From Actinidia chinensis (lineage: Eukaryota; Streptophyta; Magnoliopsida; Ericales; Actinidiaceae): a DNA stretch of 32,500 nucleotides. The stretch is from contig CM018891.1 in assembly GCA_009663005.1 (NCBI GenBank), positions 2,242,965-2,275,464 on the forward strand, written 5' to 3'. A model generated the notes under the pieces. The model was not told the origin of the DNA, did no database searches, and worked only from the letters and a program-made list of their open reading frames with translations. The translations under genes were made by a program, and so were the position numbers. Positions 19,586 through 29,560 of this stretch are shown here, one piece after another; position 1 is the stretch's first letter; every line of letters begins with the position of its first letter.

Positions 19586-21704
19586 ACCTCTTATATTATA
19601 ATTTTACAAAGATAATTTTATAAACGAGTTCTAAAAATAGAACTATTTGTATTACCAAAATAGATCCAAAACATCGTAAATTTCATTTGTTTGGAATTAA
19701 TAGTTGTCAAATGTCGATTTATGCACTTCACTTTATTAATTTTATTATGTAAAATTATAATAAAACTCTTACAATTTTTGCTAATTATCGTAATTGCTTA
19801 TTCCAAGTCATTACACTTTTTACTTTTATTTTTTCTTGAAAGAATATTTTAGACACTTGCATAAAAGTCGTATGATGAAAATAAAAATGAAAGTATATAA
19901 ATTATTATTATAATTAATACGGAGTAATAAAAATAAATGTATTATTCTAATTAATACAAGTATATATGTGAGAAAGGAAGTGACAAGTGAGTAAGTGAAC
20001 CAGAACCGGTACGAAAACCGAACGGCGACTGAGCCCTCAAGACCACGGTAGGGTCGGTACTCGATTGTTTTTCTTTTTAAAAATACGGACGGATTGGATT
20101 CGGTCTGCCCCAATTATCAAGATCCACCACGTGCCTGACCGAGCGTTAGGACTATGGTTTGTTGCTAACCCGTGGACCCCATATTTCTTCGAAAGATGGT
20201 CACACCCTTTCCAATCGAATGCTTCAAGTATGGATTGGGGCAAAAACGATCAACCCGTGGAACCATCAGAATCGAGTCAATTCGTACGGTTCGGCTCGAT
20301 ATTTTATTATAACTATTTGGTTATGATTATAAATTTTTAAATTGTAAATTAATTATTTGGCTTACTAGTTTTATGTCACAGTTATGATCTTAAAACGAAT
20401 CATATATGTTATTAATTATATATGAATATTGATTATGTTTATATATATTATTATATTAAGTAATTATTAATTAATACTCCTAGATTATTTGTCTAATATT
20501 TTTAGTTTACTAAAAAAGATTAAAAAGTGAAGAATAAAGAATAAAAATATAGGTCTAAACTTTTAGGTTATATTTTCACATATGCCTGCAATTTGATTTT
20601 TCATGCTACTAAACTAATCTACGTTATCTTACTTATGCTAAAAGTTGATTGTTTTGCATTCGATTTTTTTATTATTATTAGATATTTCTGCACTTTGGTA
20701 TTATGTTTTTAAACCATGAAACCAAATCAAACCAAATCATAGAATACGTTTTGGTTTAGTTTGGTTTAGTTTCAACAGTTCAACGGTTTTTTTGGTTTGA
20801 AATTTTTTTGAACCGTTAGGAACAGTTTGTTTTGTTTTGTGATTATTTTAAAAATTGAATCAATTCGAACCATGATCACCCTTACCCCTTGGTATTGATC
20901 AATTAAGAAATGCTCAGGTTTAACTGTAAAAAATCTTAAGAGTATCACATGTGTGTCCCTCAATACATTGAGATATAATCTACATTCACGTTAATTTTCT
21001 TAATCACTCTTGTGATTTAATTCTTAATCTGTAGCATTTATCATGTCAATTTAATTAGCACCTAGTCATGTGGCGTCAGACTTGGTTGAATAATGGATTT
21101 GTTTGTTAACACACATAAGTTAAAAAAAATATTTATTTATTTAACAAAATTGAGTAATGTTGTTTGTTAGTAATTTTAAATAATTATTTATTCAATATTT
21201 TAAATTTATTTGACCCCCCGAAGTAAATTTTTTTAAAGTTACAACTTGTAAATTTTTAAGATCATTCAAATCTCTAAAATATTTTGGGTAGAAAAAAACC
21301 CTATAATTATTTTTATTTAAAGGCAAAATTCAATTTAACCCATATGCAATTTACTTCCTTATAATTAGAAAATACGCAAATAACCTCCCTATGATTTTGG
21401 ATTAAACTGCAACCCTTAGTTCCATTAACGAAAGTTCAAAAAAAGAATTCAAATAAATTACATAGACCTCTGTGTGATTTCTGATTGATACAGAGATCTC
21501 TCCTATATATAGTTTTTGAAATTACTCTACAACTATAACTAATTTTAAAAAATAACTACAATAACCCTTATATGATAAGTAATCACTTATTTCTTTTCTG
21601 CAATTGATCTCGGTGAGGAAAATAAAAGAAAATGAAGACGTATTTGTTTTATATATATACATCTATCTATATATGTATGCAATTGTAAGAGGATAAATTA
21701 GACA
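19586..21704. other. Spacer between the two inverted LTR-like repeats
   Basis: No gene is supported. At about 19990-20310 lies a GC-richer island with GAACCGGTACGAAAACCG on the left and an inverted-looking TTCGTACGGTTCGGCTCG on the right. It is possibly a decayed hAT-type element, and open frames on both strands there have no family features. At 20700-20870 there are GGTTTAGTTTGGTTTAG and AACCGTT pieces of the same style. Confidence 0.45.
21300..21575. repeat. Degenerate repeat with ACCTCCCTATGATTT-like units
   Basis: Three or four loose units of about 60-70 bases contain CCTCCCTATGATTTTGGATT, CCTCTGTGTGATTTCTGATT and related pieces. The right end of the window (32420-32500, CTCCCTGTAGTTTGAC and CCCTTGTGGTTGAAC) has the same flavour. 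Such degenerate arrays are common in plant transposon remnants; the family was not identified. Confidence 0.4.
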
Positions 21705-22366
21705 ACTACAAATTCGGGCTCCACCTCTGTCGAAGCCACCTCCAAATAACCACTGCAAAGCGAGGTAGGGGTACGACGTTCTCTTGAGCTCGGTCACAAC
21801 GCTACTAGGTGTTAACATTAGCTGTGCTAAAAGGATATACTCCATAACCGAGCTGTCGCTACACAGTAGATTGGTCGAATGATCGTGCTGAAGGTTGATC
21901 AAAAGATAACGGTCAGCGGCGCTCCTGAAACATGTCATGGAACATAAGGTAACTTGCACGGCGAAGTTTTCTTTGACAGCCCCCACGCCAGAAACTAGAC
22001 GTTTGCAGCATGGAGACGTACTACCAATCAAGCCACAGGAGCATGTTTTGGTCAACCACCTGCTCACCGACACGGTAGTTGGCGTGTCAAGGCACGCGTC
22101 GAGTTACACTATATAAGAAGAACTACTGTTCTCACAAAGGTACGTGAATTTTGGCTATCTAAATATATACAATTTCTCTCTCTACACATTCGGTCTCCTA
22201 ACTTGACTATCGAAAACCATTTCTCGGAAACAGCTCCGGCGGCCGAAACTATTGTGCTTGTGTTACAGCTAGGGCATCGGAGGTTGACTGGTTGAAGCTA
22301 CCCGCGCCACCATAAGAGACTCCGAGTGTCTATCCTTGATTTTCCTTTCATCATCTCTCTGACCCA
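21705..22366 (+). repeat. LTR-like repeat, copy 2 (plus orientation)
   Basis: The inverted counterpart of 18949-19585. In plus orientation it has TATATAA at 22110-22116, then TACTGTTCTCACAAAGGTAC, a CT-rich leader (TTTCTCTCTCTACACATTC) and GGTTGACTGGTTGAAGCTAC. The copies differ at many positions and by small indels, so both are old. The minus-strand frame at 21663-22073 runs through it but shows no protein family and is taken as incidental. Confidence 0.65.
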
Positions 22367-23015
22367 TTACCCCACAATAATTTTTGCTTAGTTACATATA
22401 ACAAATAAATCTATAAAAATAATTTTGATCCCATTTAAATTTTTCTTACTTTGACAAAATGCATTATCCAAACATTTGTAAAAAACATTGAAAATCCATA
22501 AAGTTGGTTCAATGTATTAGGTGAGTATAGAACACTGAACACCCTCAGCTGAGAGATCAAACAATATTACTTATTTTAATGTAAGAAAAAAAGGAAAGTT
22601 ATACAAATACAGAGAATGAGAATCGTAGAAGAAACACCAAATCCTTTCGAGAATGTTTATGCATTGATACTTGCATAGTTTCAATTTGGAAAATCATTCG
22701 TTCGTGGGTGACCAAGTGGGGCAATTTGGAAAATCATTCGTTCATGGGTGACCAAGTGACCCCATCTTTAGGGTACCAACAAAATATGATGAGTGAGTGT
22801 CCCACTCCAACCGCACAGAAGTCATGCCAGTTAGTCAAAAATGTAAGATGGGAGAGTGTGTGGCCTTCTTCATAAATTAAGAATTTTCTCTCCATGAGGG
22901 GTCAACAATATGAATTCGTTAAGAGTCTTTGGCATCTATAGGTGACTTCATGGTAGACCCAAACTTTCTATTGGTTGTATCAAAAATGCAATGCTTATTA
23001 TTTATTTTTACAAAT
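22367..23015. other. Intergenic DNA
   Basis: Nothing coding. It contains the 40-base tandem duplication listed separately. Confidence 0.5.
22682..22761. repeat. 40-base tandem duplication, two copies
   Basis: Copies at 22682-22721 and 22722-22761 share CAATTTGGAAAATCATTCGT and GGGTGACCAAGTG. They differ by one G-to-A inside and a few bases at the end. The near-identity points to a recent local duplication. Confidence 0.85.
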
Positions 23016-23018
23016 TTA

Positions 23019-23381
23019 GGTTAGTTTGGATTGGATTTTTTAAGATTTTTTAACTTTGGAGTTTTTTTATTTCTAGTGAATGTTTTTTACCATTTAATCA
23101 AAATTTTATATTTTTTCGGTTACTCTTGACGAGATGTGTTTAAAAATATAAAGATTTTCATCTAACTTGAAAAAAAAATATATGTTTACTTGACAAATTG
23201 TATAAATTTTGTTTTGGGTGGATTTTATAAAAAATTTAAATATAATCTTTCAGATTTTTAGATTTTTCTCAACTAGAGGAACCAGAAAAAATAAAAATTC
23301 GTATCAAACGGTCAAAAAATAAAAAACTCAAAAAACTACAGCTAAAATATTTTTTTTAAATAAACTAGTCCAAATTGGGCC
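23019..23381. mobile_element. Tourist-like MITE, 363 bases, TTA target duplication
   Basis: TTA stands directly outside both ends (23016-23018 and 23382-23384). The left end GGTTAGTTTGGATTGG and the right end CTAGTCCAAATTGGGCC are inverted copies with mismatches, continued inward by TTTTTTAAGATTTTTT against AAAAACTCAAAAAACT. The interior is AT-rich without coding capacity. Confidence 0.72.
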
Positions 23382-23384
23382 TTA

Positions 23385-24040
23385 ATATGACATTATCGAC
23401 ATGTCATAATTCATAACAATCAGATGTAATTGATTTATTTATAGTATCTATTATACTAATAATTGTAATATGTGTCCCGTTAAAATGCAATATAAAAATT
23501 GTATAAATCCCTTATAATCCCACCAAGTTTGTGGTTTGCATGCAGTCTCCATATATATACAAATTGTTTTAATGATAAGGCATTCGTCTGTTATTAACAT
23601 GAAGAAAAGACTAAAATAAAACGCTTTCAAAGAACTTTTCAAGTGTGATATTCTAGAAGGGGAATATTCATGTGATTCCTCAAAATTATTACCTTATTTT
23701 GCCAAAAGTTTGAAGTGTTGTATAAAATATAAAAACCAAGGAGGACCAATAATTATAAGGAGATTCACTGTTTTAACTTTGGAGTGCGGAGGAATATATG
23801 GCTCTAGTTTAGAAAATATGACAGAGTAAATTTATTATATTATTAACTTTTAATAAAAAAAATATATGTAAATAATATGAGTTTACATAAACTTGTCAAT
23901 TTTCATAAGTTGTCTTTTTTGAATTTCATAAATGCTTTTGAAAGTGAAATATATTGGTAATTTCGAAGATTATTTCCTTTTGATTAGATTTTGAGTATTT
24001 TAAATGCATATTTTCTTAAAAATTTAGGTTTATCTAAAAA
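23385..24040. other. AT-rich intergenic DNA
   Basis: Nothing recognisable beyond AT-rich sequence. A minus-strand frame at 23451-23642 has no family features. Confidence 0.5.
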
Positions 24041-24131
24041 GACAAACAAAACACGAGGAGGAAGTAATAATTAGAGACTAATCTGAAGCTTCTAGGACTG
24101 TGTTTGAATCTCGAATTTAGTAAGAGAAAAG
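24041..24131 (+). repeat. 91-base direct repeat, left copy (includes a MITE A end)
   Basis: It aligns without gaps to 24607-24697 at about 85% by eye (landmarks GAGGAAGTAATAA, ATCTGAAGC, AGGACT and TGTTTG followed by TCGAATTT). The last 40 bases are the left end of a family A MITE. It stops exactly where the TRIM-like LTR begins at 24132. Confidence 0.75.
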
Positions 24132-24255
24132 TGTTGGATTTGGCTTCAAAAATCCAACTAGAACTTTGAATACAAATTTAAAAGGGAGTTTGAATTCAAA
24201 TCTAACAAAGAGTTTAAATTCAAATCTAACAGGAAGTTTGAAGCCACATCCAACA
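24132..24255 (-). mobile_element. Short LTR (124 bases) of a TRIM-like or truncated copia element
   Basis: It starts TGTTGGATTTGGCTTC and ends GAAGCCACATCCAACA, a 16-base terminal inverted repeat with one mismatch and TG...CA termini. Directly outside the right end, 24256-24270 reads on the minus strand CCAAGGTGGAGAGAT, a copia-style polypurine tract abutting the LTR. The unit is therefore a 3' LTR on the minus strand. Inside is a 24-base tandem motif (GAGTTTGAATTCAAATCTAA twice). No second LTR or coding region is present, so the element is truncated at its 5' side, somewhere before 24607. A 124-base LTR is in the TRIM size range. Confidence 0.65.
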
Positions 24256-24606
24256 ATCTCTCCACCTTGGTAAATCTCATTATTGGTTATCTATATTTGT
24301 GAGAATGGTTTTTCATTACGGATCTCATGTGTGAGAAGACTTTCAGATATCTCATTATTTATATAGCATTTGTCGAAAAGACTTTTTGAGTAGGGATTTC
24401 ATATCTAGCACCAGCATATGTGTCACCTGATTTTTGGTTCGATGTCTCAAACAATTGTGATGTTGGTAAAAATGATTCAGCAAATACAAAATTTTAAATA
24501 ATAATTTTATTCATTTGTAATGAAATGAAATATATAAATAAAATACAAAAATTAAAATACAAAATTTAAAATTAGAGATACAAACAGTAAATAAAATAAT
24601 AATTAG

Positions 24607-24697
24607 AGACCAACAAAATACGAAGAGGAAGTAATAATAAGAGACCAATCTGAAGCCCTTAGGACTATGTTTGGATTTCGAATTTGATGAGAGAAAA
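24607..24697 (+). repeat. 91-base direct repeat, right copy
   Basis: The counterpart of 24041-24131. Its last 40 bases are the left end of the complete MITE at 24658-24812, so the duplicated block includes the flank of that MITE as well as part of it. Confidence 0.75.
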
Positions 24698-24812
24698 TAA
24701 AAATAAAAAAAATATAGACGATTCAATCATTTAAGACCATTGAATCATCTACCATGTCATTTTCTATTTTCTTTATCTCTTACTAAATTTTTGATCTAAA
24801 TACATCCGAAAG
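24658..24812. mobile_element. MITE, family A copy 3
   Basis: The left end CTTAGGACTATGTTTGGATT with TCGAATTTGATGAGAGAAAA is matched in inverted form by TTATCTCTTACTAAATTTTT with GATCTAAATACATCCGAAAG. The centre CATTGAATCATCTACC is shared with other copies. Confidence 0.75.
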
Positions 24813-25796
24813 TTTATGATCAGAAAAAGCTCTTATTACACTTGAATGGACTCGAACTCGTGACTCCTTAAAAAATAAAATCTGGATTTTGCCAAACTTT
24901 TGCAACCAACATGAGTGCGAAAGCTAGAAGCTTTTTCCTCCAGTGTACATGCATGGAAATTTCATGATTTTTACGACTACTTTGAAACGAAAGCAAAAGG
25001 GGCACACCACTGATCTCGTGGGGTTCATCGTTGACGATGATGACCTCTGAGAGCGTGCATATCACGCGCTGCCTCTTGGCCAGTTGGCCTCTCCTTTATC
25101 GGTTGCTAGCTGTCATGTGATTTTATTTTAATTTCCCCCCAACTAATTGTACGAACTGCCAAGACCCAAACAACAGGAACCGGTGAGTGTATTTGACGGG
25201 GTTACTTTGCCCCTGCAGCCAAGCACACGAACTTTTCTCTCTCAGCTACATTTAGGTAAAAAGGTTGGCAAACACCACAAAAGGGTTGGACTCAAGGTGG
25301 TGGCTGGGGTGGCCCACTCAATTTTTTAAAAAAAAAAATTATAGTTTTATAATAATATTAGTTAGTAATATTACAAAATTATATATGTTGATATATTTTT
25401 TTCATACTTAGATTATAAATTCTGTATTTTGTGTGTATATATATTTTTTTAATATTAAAATTATGTGTCCGTCTTGGATATAACTCACGTGATTTTTGAC
25501 CCATTTGTGGATTAATCGGATGATCAAGAATTTAGAAAAGGATTCGCAGAGGAAAATAAATTTAAAACAGAATGATGTTGCAATTTATTAATTTTTCATT
25601 TTAACACGAAAGACTTTTCATTGCAGTTATAATTACAAAATTATCACTATCGCATTATTCTGGTGTTAATCTCTATAAAAAATGCTAAAATAATATTTTC
25701 TCAATAATATTTAAACTCAAATTTTCTAATGCCTTAAAAGTAACTTTCTTGGAATATAACCTCATCTAAAGATAATATGCTAAGGGAATTCCCGTA

Positions 25797-25819
<23 letters not shown>
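25797..25819. repeat. (CT)n microsatellite
   Basis: An uninterrupted CT run of 23 bases, followed after a short gap by AGAGAGAG on the same strand, so the two could pair as a small hairpin. Confidence 0.9.
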
Positions 25820-25828
<9 letters not shown>

Positions 25829-27184
25829 AGAGATAAACCTTTGGGAATACATGATTAAGGGATTGATTGAGATTAGGTAAAGGTGATGTTTGATTGCTCG
25901 AGTTAATTAAAAAGCTCAGCTTTGCAAGAATAGGAGAACCCATGCCCCCCAATCACTGAATAATTATTAACCTTTTCACCCATATTTCTAGAGATTTGAG
26001 TCCCCATCATGTCTCTTGATCAAATCATTTTGCTCCCCACTTTAATCCTCCAACCCCGTGTTTGCATTATCTAGTAATTATCTGGTCCACATCTCACTAA
26101 ACATTCATTTTGTGTGTGTAAACCTCTCTTCAAAAGCTCCATTAACTCTTAATCACAGGATAATCCGATTCCACAAAGTTGTTGAAATATCACAATCTTT
26201 GCATTAAATTGGCATCATTTTCTAATTTTGGTTCTATGTTTGAATGAATAGTCCCATTCAATCTACTAACCACCTCATATGTGTATTTACATGGTGAAAT
26301 TAGTTTTTTAGTTTTTGGATAACTAGATAGACCGACAATGAGTGGAATCGGGTACTTTTGTGTAATTTTTTAATTTTTTTACGTTCTCAAAAGGAAAGAA
26401 AAATAAAAATTGATTCATATATGGAAACAAGGATGGATCAAGGGGCGGTACTTATTTGTTGATAATTTATATATTGTATAATAGTACCGTTTAAGTTGTT
26501 TATGTTGGTAGAAATTAGAATTGTATGTTAAATTTCTCATAACAAATTTTTTTAATCAGATACGAGTTACACGTATTTTCGGACTTAGGTCACATAAAAT
26601 GCAAGCGAGAGCAGGAGCAAATGCGCAAGAGCATCTTCTGTCAAAATACTTTGAGAGCGAGAGCGTTATGTTATACAATTTTTAATCAAAATATAGTCAT
26701 ATATTTTGGGAGCGGGAGAAGCGAGCGAGAGTAGAATCTCGGTAAAAAGATTATGTAACCTAGTTTCAGACCCCCAAATTTGAATTTCTAGATACATTGT
26801 ATGGAAATCTACTTCAATGATTTGTTTCCCCGAAAATTTCATTATTTTTGTTTTTGATAACGTGAAAACAAAAATATCGATGACTAATCTCGTTGCCATT
26901 GGCTACTTAACCCATCCAAAATGCTAATGGAGGATTTACATGACTATCAAGTATCCATCCAAAATGCTAAGTGACAAATGACTTTTCTTGTACCTGCGAA
27001 ATTTGTCTATGCAAATTATACGACGACGTTTTGAGATCAAAAAGTCAAAAGTGAAAAGACTAAGCTTCTGCTTAACCAAAAACATTCCAACCCATTAAAG
27101 TAGAAGTTTTGGAAAAAAAAAATGGGTAGGAAAAGAAACTTGTTGACTAACACAAGATAATAAACATCAAGGGGTTAACCCACG

Positions 27185-27270
27185 TAGTTAGCACAATAGT
27201 AGTCAATTGGCTACCAAAAATCTCACGAAACCTTTGTTCTGATATTCGAATCCCACCAGTTGCGTGTTAT
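27185..27270 (+). mobile_element. Possible decayed tRNA-derived SINE promoter
   Basis: GTTAGCACAATAGTAG (box A-like, about 27187-27202) is followed some 45 bases later by GATATTCGAATCCCACC (box B-like). The spacing fits a tRNA-derived promoter. No 3' tail or target duplication was found, and box A is imperfect. Confidence 0.35.
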
Positions 27271-27639
27271 TAATTCATGTATTGGATCAATTCATGCATG
27301 TCTTTACTCTGATTTTAAATGAGCCCTCGCTTGTTAGCCGTAAAATTGATCTTTCAAATTATTTGGTCCAGTAGACCAGATACAAGTTATCGAAACAAAT
27401 AAACACAAACGGTATCTTTACTGACAACTCATCAATGAAAACAAAAAAAGTAATTGGAAAAGTGGCATAGTAGGTTTAGATAATAATGTTTAATTTATAA
27501 CTAATCGCCATAAGATTGATACCGATGAATCTATGCACATTTTCTATTTTGACTTACTGTGCTATTTGAGTTAATTATCCTAAATATTTTTTTTAATTCA
27601 TGCGCTGGACCAAAAGCTCTATAACCAATTAAATTGTCA

Positions 27640-27735
27640 CACTTGGGCATGGGATGGGCCCATGCCAGCCCAGCCCAGCCCGCTTTGAGATTGATGTTTA
27701 GGCTCGCAGAGTTCGGGTCGAACTGGCCTAGCTGA
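27640..27735. repeat. GC-rich transposon-end-like patch
   Basis: This patch stands out in the AT-rich background: GGGCATGGGATGGGCCCATG forms a palindrome and is followed by CCAGCCCAGCCCAGCCCG. Such patches mark the ends of some plant hAT elements, but no partner end was identified. Confidence 0.35.
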
Positions 27736-27984
27736 ACCCGCCCATAGTCGGATCAACCAATAACACTACTTACTTAATAAACCATACACTTATTCAAATG
27801 TCAAACGGAACAAAAAGTGAAATACGTGGGACACATTCATTCTAAGCGTGACCCATATTATATTAAATTTGAATACACGATACTTATTTTTTTTGGCCTT
27901 CTTAGCAAATGTGATTGTGAAGGACAATCCCTCTTCAACTTTTAGACCACAATAAACTTTGTGTTATTCTAATAAAGTGGACAC

Positions 27985-28222
27985 TCCACCTTTTAACTTT
28001 AAGTCGACTTTTAGGCTTATTTTTGTCTCAATTTTATTGTATTATTAATTAAAAATATTTTATTTTGATTATTGTCAAAAAAAAAAACCTTTTTATTTCA
28101 TTGTGACTAGAGGAACTATAAAATAAAAAAAATATTTGAATACTAAGACAAAATTAAAAAACAAAACCGAGGTGAAAATAAATCAAAATTAATTGACTTA
28201 AAATTAGGAACCAAACGAGGCC
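27985..28222. mobile_element. Decayed foldback MITE
   Basis: The right end AGGAACCAAACGAGGCC is a typical MITE terminus. Inward, AACTTTAAGTCGACTTTTAG on the left pairs with TAATTGACTTAAAATTAGG on the right, and TTTTGTCTCAATTTTATT pairs with AAGACAAAATTAAAAAAC. The left terminus has been lost or replaced. It lies about 200 bases upstream of the TATA box of the defensin gene. Confidence 0.5.
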
Positions 28223-28425
28223 TAAGTGCTTGAGAGAAACCCAAAGAAAAAAAATATAGAAATAAAATAATTTCTACCCCCTACACAAAGATTTGAAACT
28301 TTGAATAGCACCCAAAACTGTGTAGTGCTGCCGAATATGTTCATGTTTAGCTTTAAAGAGATTCATCTATGAGATAAGGGGATGCCTCCCAAAGCTTTTG
28401 GTTTCTTTCTTCTACGTACTTTAGC

Positions 28426-28433
28426 CTATATAG
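28426..28433 (+). promoter_or_regulatory. TATA box candidate of the defensin-like gene
   Basis: CTATATAG, about 105 bases before the ATG at 28538, gives a likely 5' leader of about 75 bases. An ACGTGG element (27824-27829) and a W-box-like TTGACT (about 28193) lie further upstream; their use is not shown. Confidence 0.5.
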
Positions 28434-28537
28434 AACCTTAAGCTATGGATTCACCGTTCATCAACCTATAAGTACAAACTTATAGCCAGCACAAAGGACC
28501 AATACTTCTCCCATTTTCCATAAATCAACATAGGGCG

Positions 28538-29116
28538 ATGCTAGCGAATTATCGACTTTATTTTGCACTCTCCTTCCTCTTCTTCCTTTTTCTCGCAGTT
28601 TCCACAGGTACGCCTCTGTATGGTTTGCGTTCATATACTATTTTAGTATATGTAAAGGCTATGTAGCTCAAAAAAGTACCCCGAAAATAAAGTGTATAGT
28701 GTAGATTTAAGTACTTATTGGTTTTTTGATATAACCGATCTTCTGTTAAAAATTGAATATTAATTGTTCAAAAACATATGTTAAAAAGTATCAAAATGAA
28801 ACTTTTAAAATTCAGTATTTTTGAAGTCACTTTTAGCCTAAAAACAGCCAATAAAAGTTGTGACAAATAATATGACACAGTCTCCCCCGGTTCGTTTTGT
28901 AGTATTGTTGATAGATTAGGTAAATGTATGGGTGTGCAAATGCAGGAATACCGGGTGGAAGCAAAGATCTGCGAAAGGTGTAGCAAGACGTGGTCGGGGG
29001 TTTGTGGAGATTCCGGCCACTGCAACCGTCAGTGCAGGAAGTGGGAGGGTGCTTCTCACGGAGCCTGTCATGCTCAATTCCCTGGATTTGAATGCTTCTG
29101 CTACTTCAACTTCTAA
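28538..29116 (+). CDS. Plant defensin-like gene, two exons, with altered cysteines and a doubtful exon join
   Basis: Plant defensins are secreted, cysteine-stabilised antimicrobial or signalling peptides. Exon 1 (28538-28607) encodes a 23-residue hydrophobic signal peptide ([16 protein letters not shown]...) and ends in phase 1 at a strong donor (ACAG then GTACGC), the usual place for the defensin intron. The exon 2 reading frame encodes a 51-residue mature region (28964-29113) that begins AKICERC and keeps WSGVC, the CNRQC knuckle, the HGAC gamma-core and CFC. Cysteines lie at 4, 7, 15, 21, 25, 36, 45 and 47. Position 51, cysteine in PDF1-type defensins, is phenylalanine, and the cysteine at 7 is extra. 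The best acceptor (TGCAG, exon from 28946) joins exon 1 out of frame and meets a stop after 12 codons. An acceptor ending at 28919 keeps the frame and gives 88 residues; one ending at 28880 also stays open. It may be a live variant or a young pseudogene. Confidence 0.72.
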
Positions 29117-29240
29117 TCCTGCTTTTCAGTGTTCAGCTCCATGCACTTCATATGTGATCAAAAGTTAGTTCAAACATTGTCTGCCTATATCTACTAAACA
29201 AGTCATAGAAAACTTGCAACATGACCACTGTTCCTGGAAG

Positions 29241-29246
29241 AATAAA
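29241..29246 (+). terminator. Poly-A signal candidate of the defensin-like gene
   Basis: AATAAA, 124 bases after the stop codon, a normal 3' leader length for a plant defensin transcript. Confidence 0.5.
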
Positions 29247-29304
29247 ACTGATGTTCCTATAAATTAACTAAGTATAGATTTTAATACTTTAATTCCGATT
29301 TAAG

Positions 29305-29560
29305 TAGGGGTGATAGACCAGCCAAGCTACTCGAGCTTCGCTAGCTCATGTCCTGCTCGTCAAAAGCTTGTTTGAGTTTAATTTGTTACTTAATTAAACA
29401 AATCAAGTTTAAACATACATGATTTTTAATCTTACTAAGTTTTTCAAACATGTTTGAACAATCTATACTCGGCTCGATAAGCTTATAATATTAAAAACAC
29501 TCAAACTACTCGAGCTCGGTTCTAAAGCTCTTTTGAGATCGGCGGCAGGCTCAAACATAA
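29305..29560. mobile_element. hAT-like transposon remnant with CTCGAGCT motifs
   Basis: It begins TAGGGGTGATAGACCAGCC and carries clustered TACTCGAGCTTCGCTAGCTC, CTCGGCTCGATAAGC and ACTCGAGCTCGG. Such repeated CTCGAGCT or GGCTCG subterminal motifs after a TAGGGGTG start are typical of plant hAT-type non-autonomous elements. The other terminus was not found. Confidence 0.45.

Larger units (their letters stand above)
24813..27639. other. Long intergenic stretch
   Basis: No gene is supported. On the minus strand at about 24845-24865 there is a lone tRNA-like B box (GAGTTCGAGTCC) without an A box. A GC-richer patch at 24860-25320 has open frames on both strands but no family match. A 26590-26730 patch with recurring GAGCGAGAGC and GGAGCGGGAG looks like transposon debris. 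Confidence 0.45.

Noticed and set aside
20037..20340. Opposing frames of 68 and 91 codons in a GC-richer island
   Set aside because: No motif on either strand; the surrounding inverted motifs suggest a decayed transposon.
21663..22073. 136-codon minus-strand frame
   Set aside because: It lies inside the inverted LTR-like repeat; the matching part of the other copy does not keep it open and no family is recognised.
24845..24865. tRNA-like B box (GAGTTCGAGTCC) on the minus strand
   Set aside because: No A box at the right distance and no tail or target duplication, so neither a tRNA nor a SINE can be supported.
28932..29168. 78-codon frame overlapping the defensin exon 2
   Set aside because: The alternative frame lacks the cysteine pattern and signal peptide; the defensin frame explains the locus.
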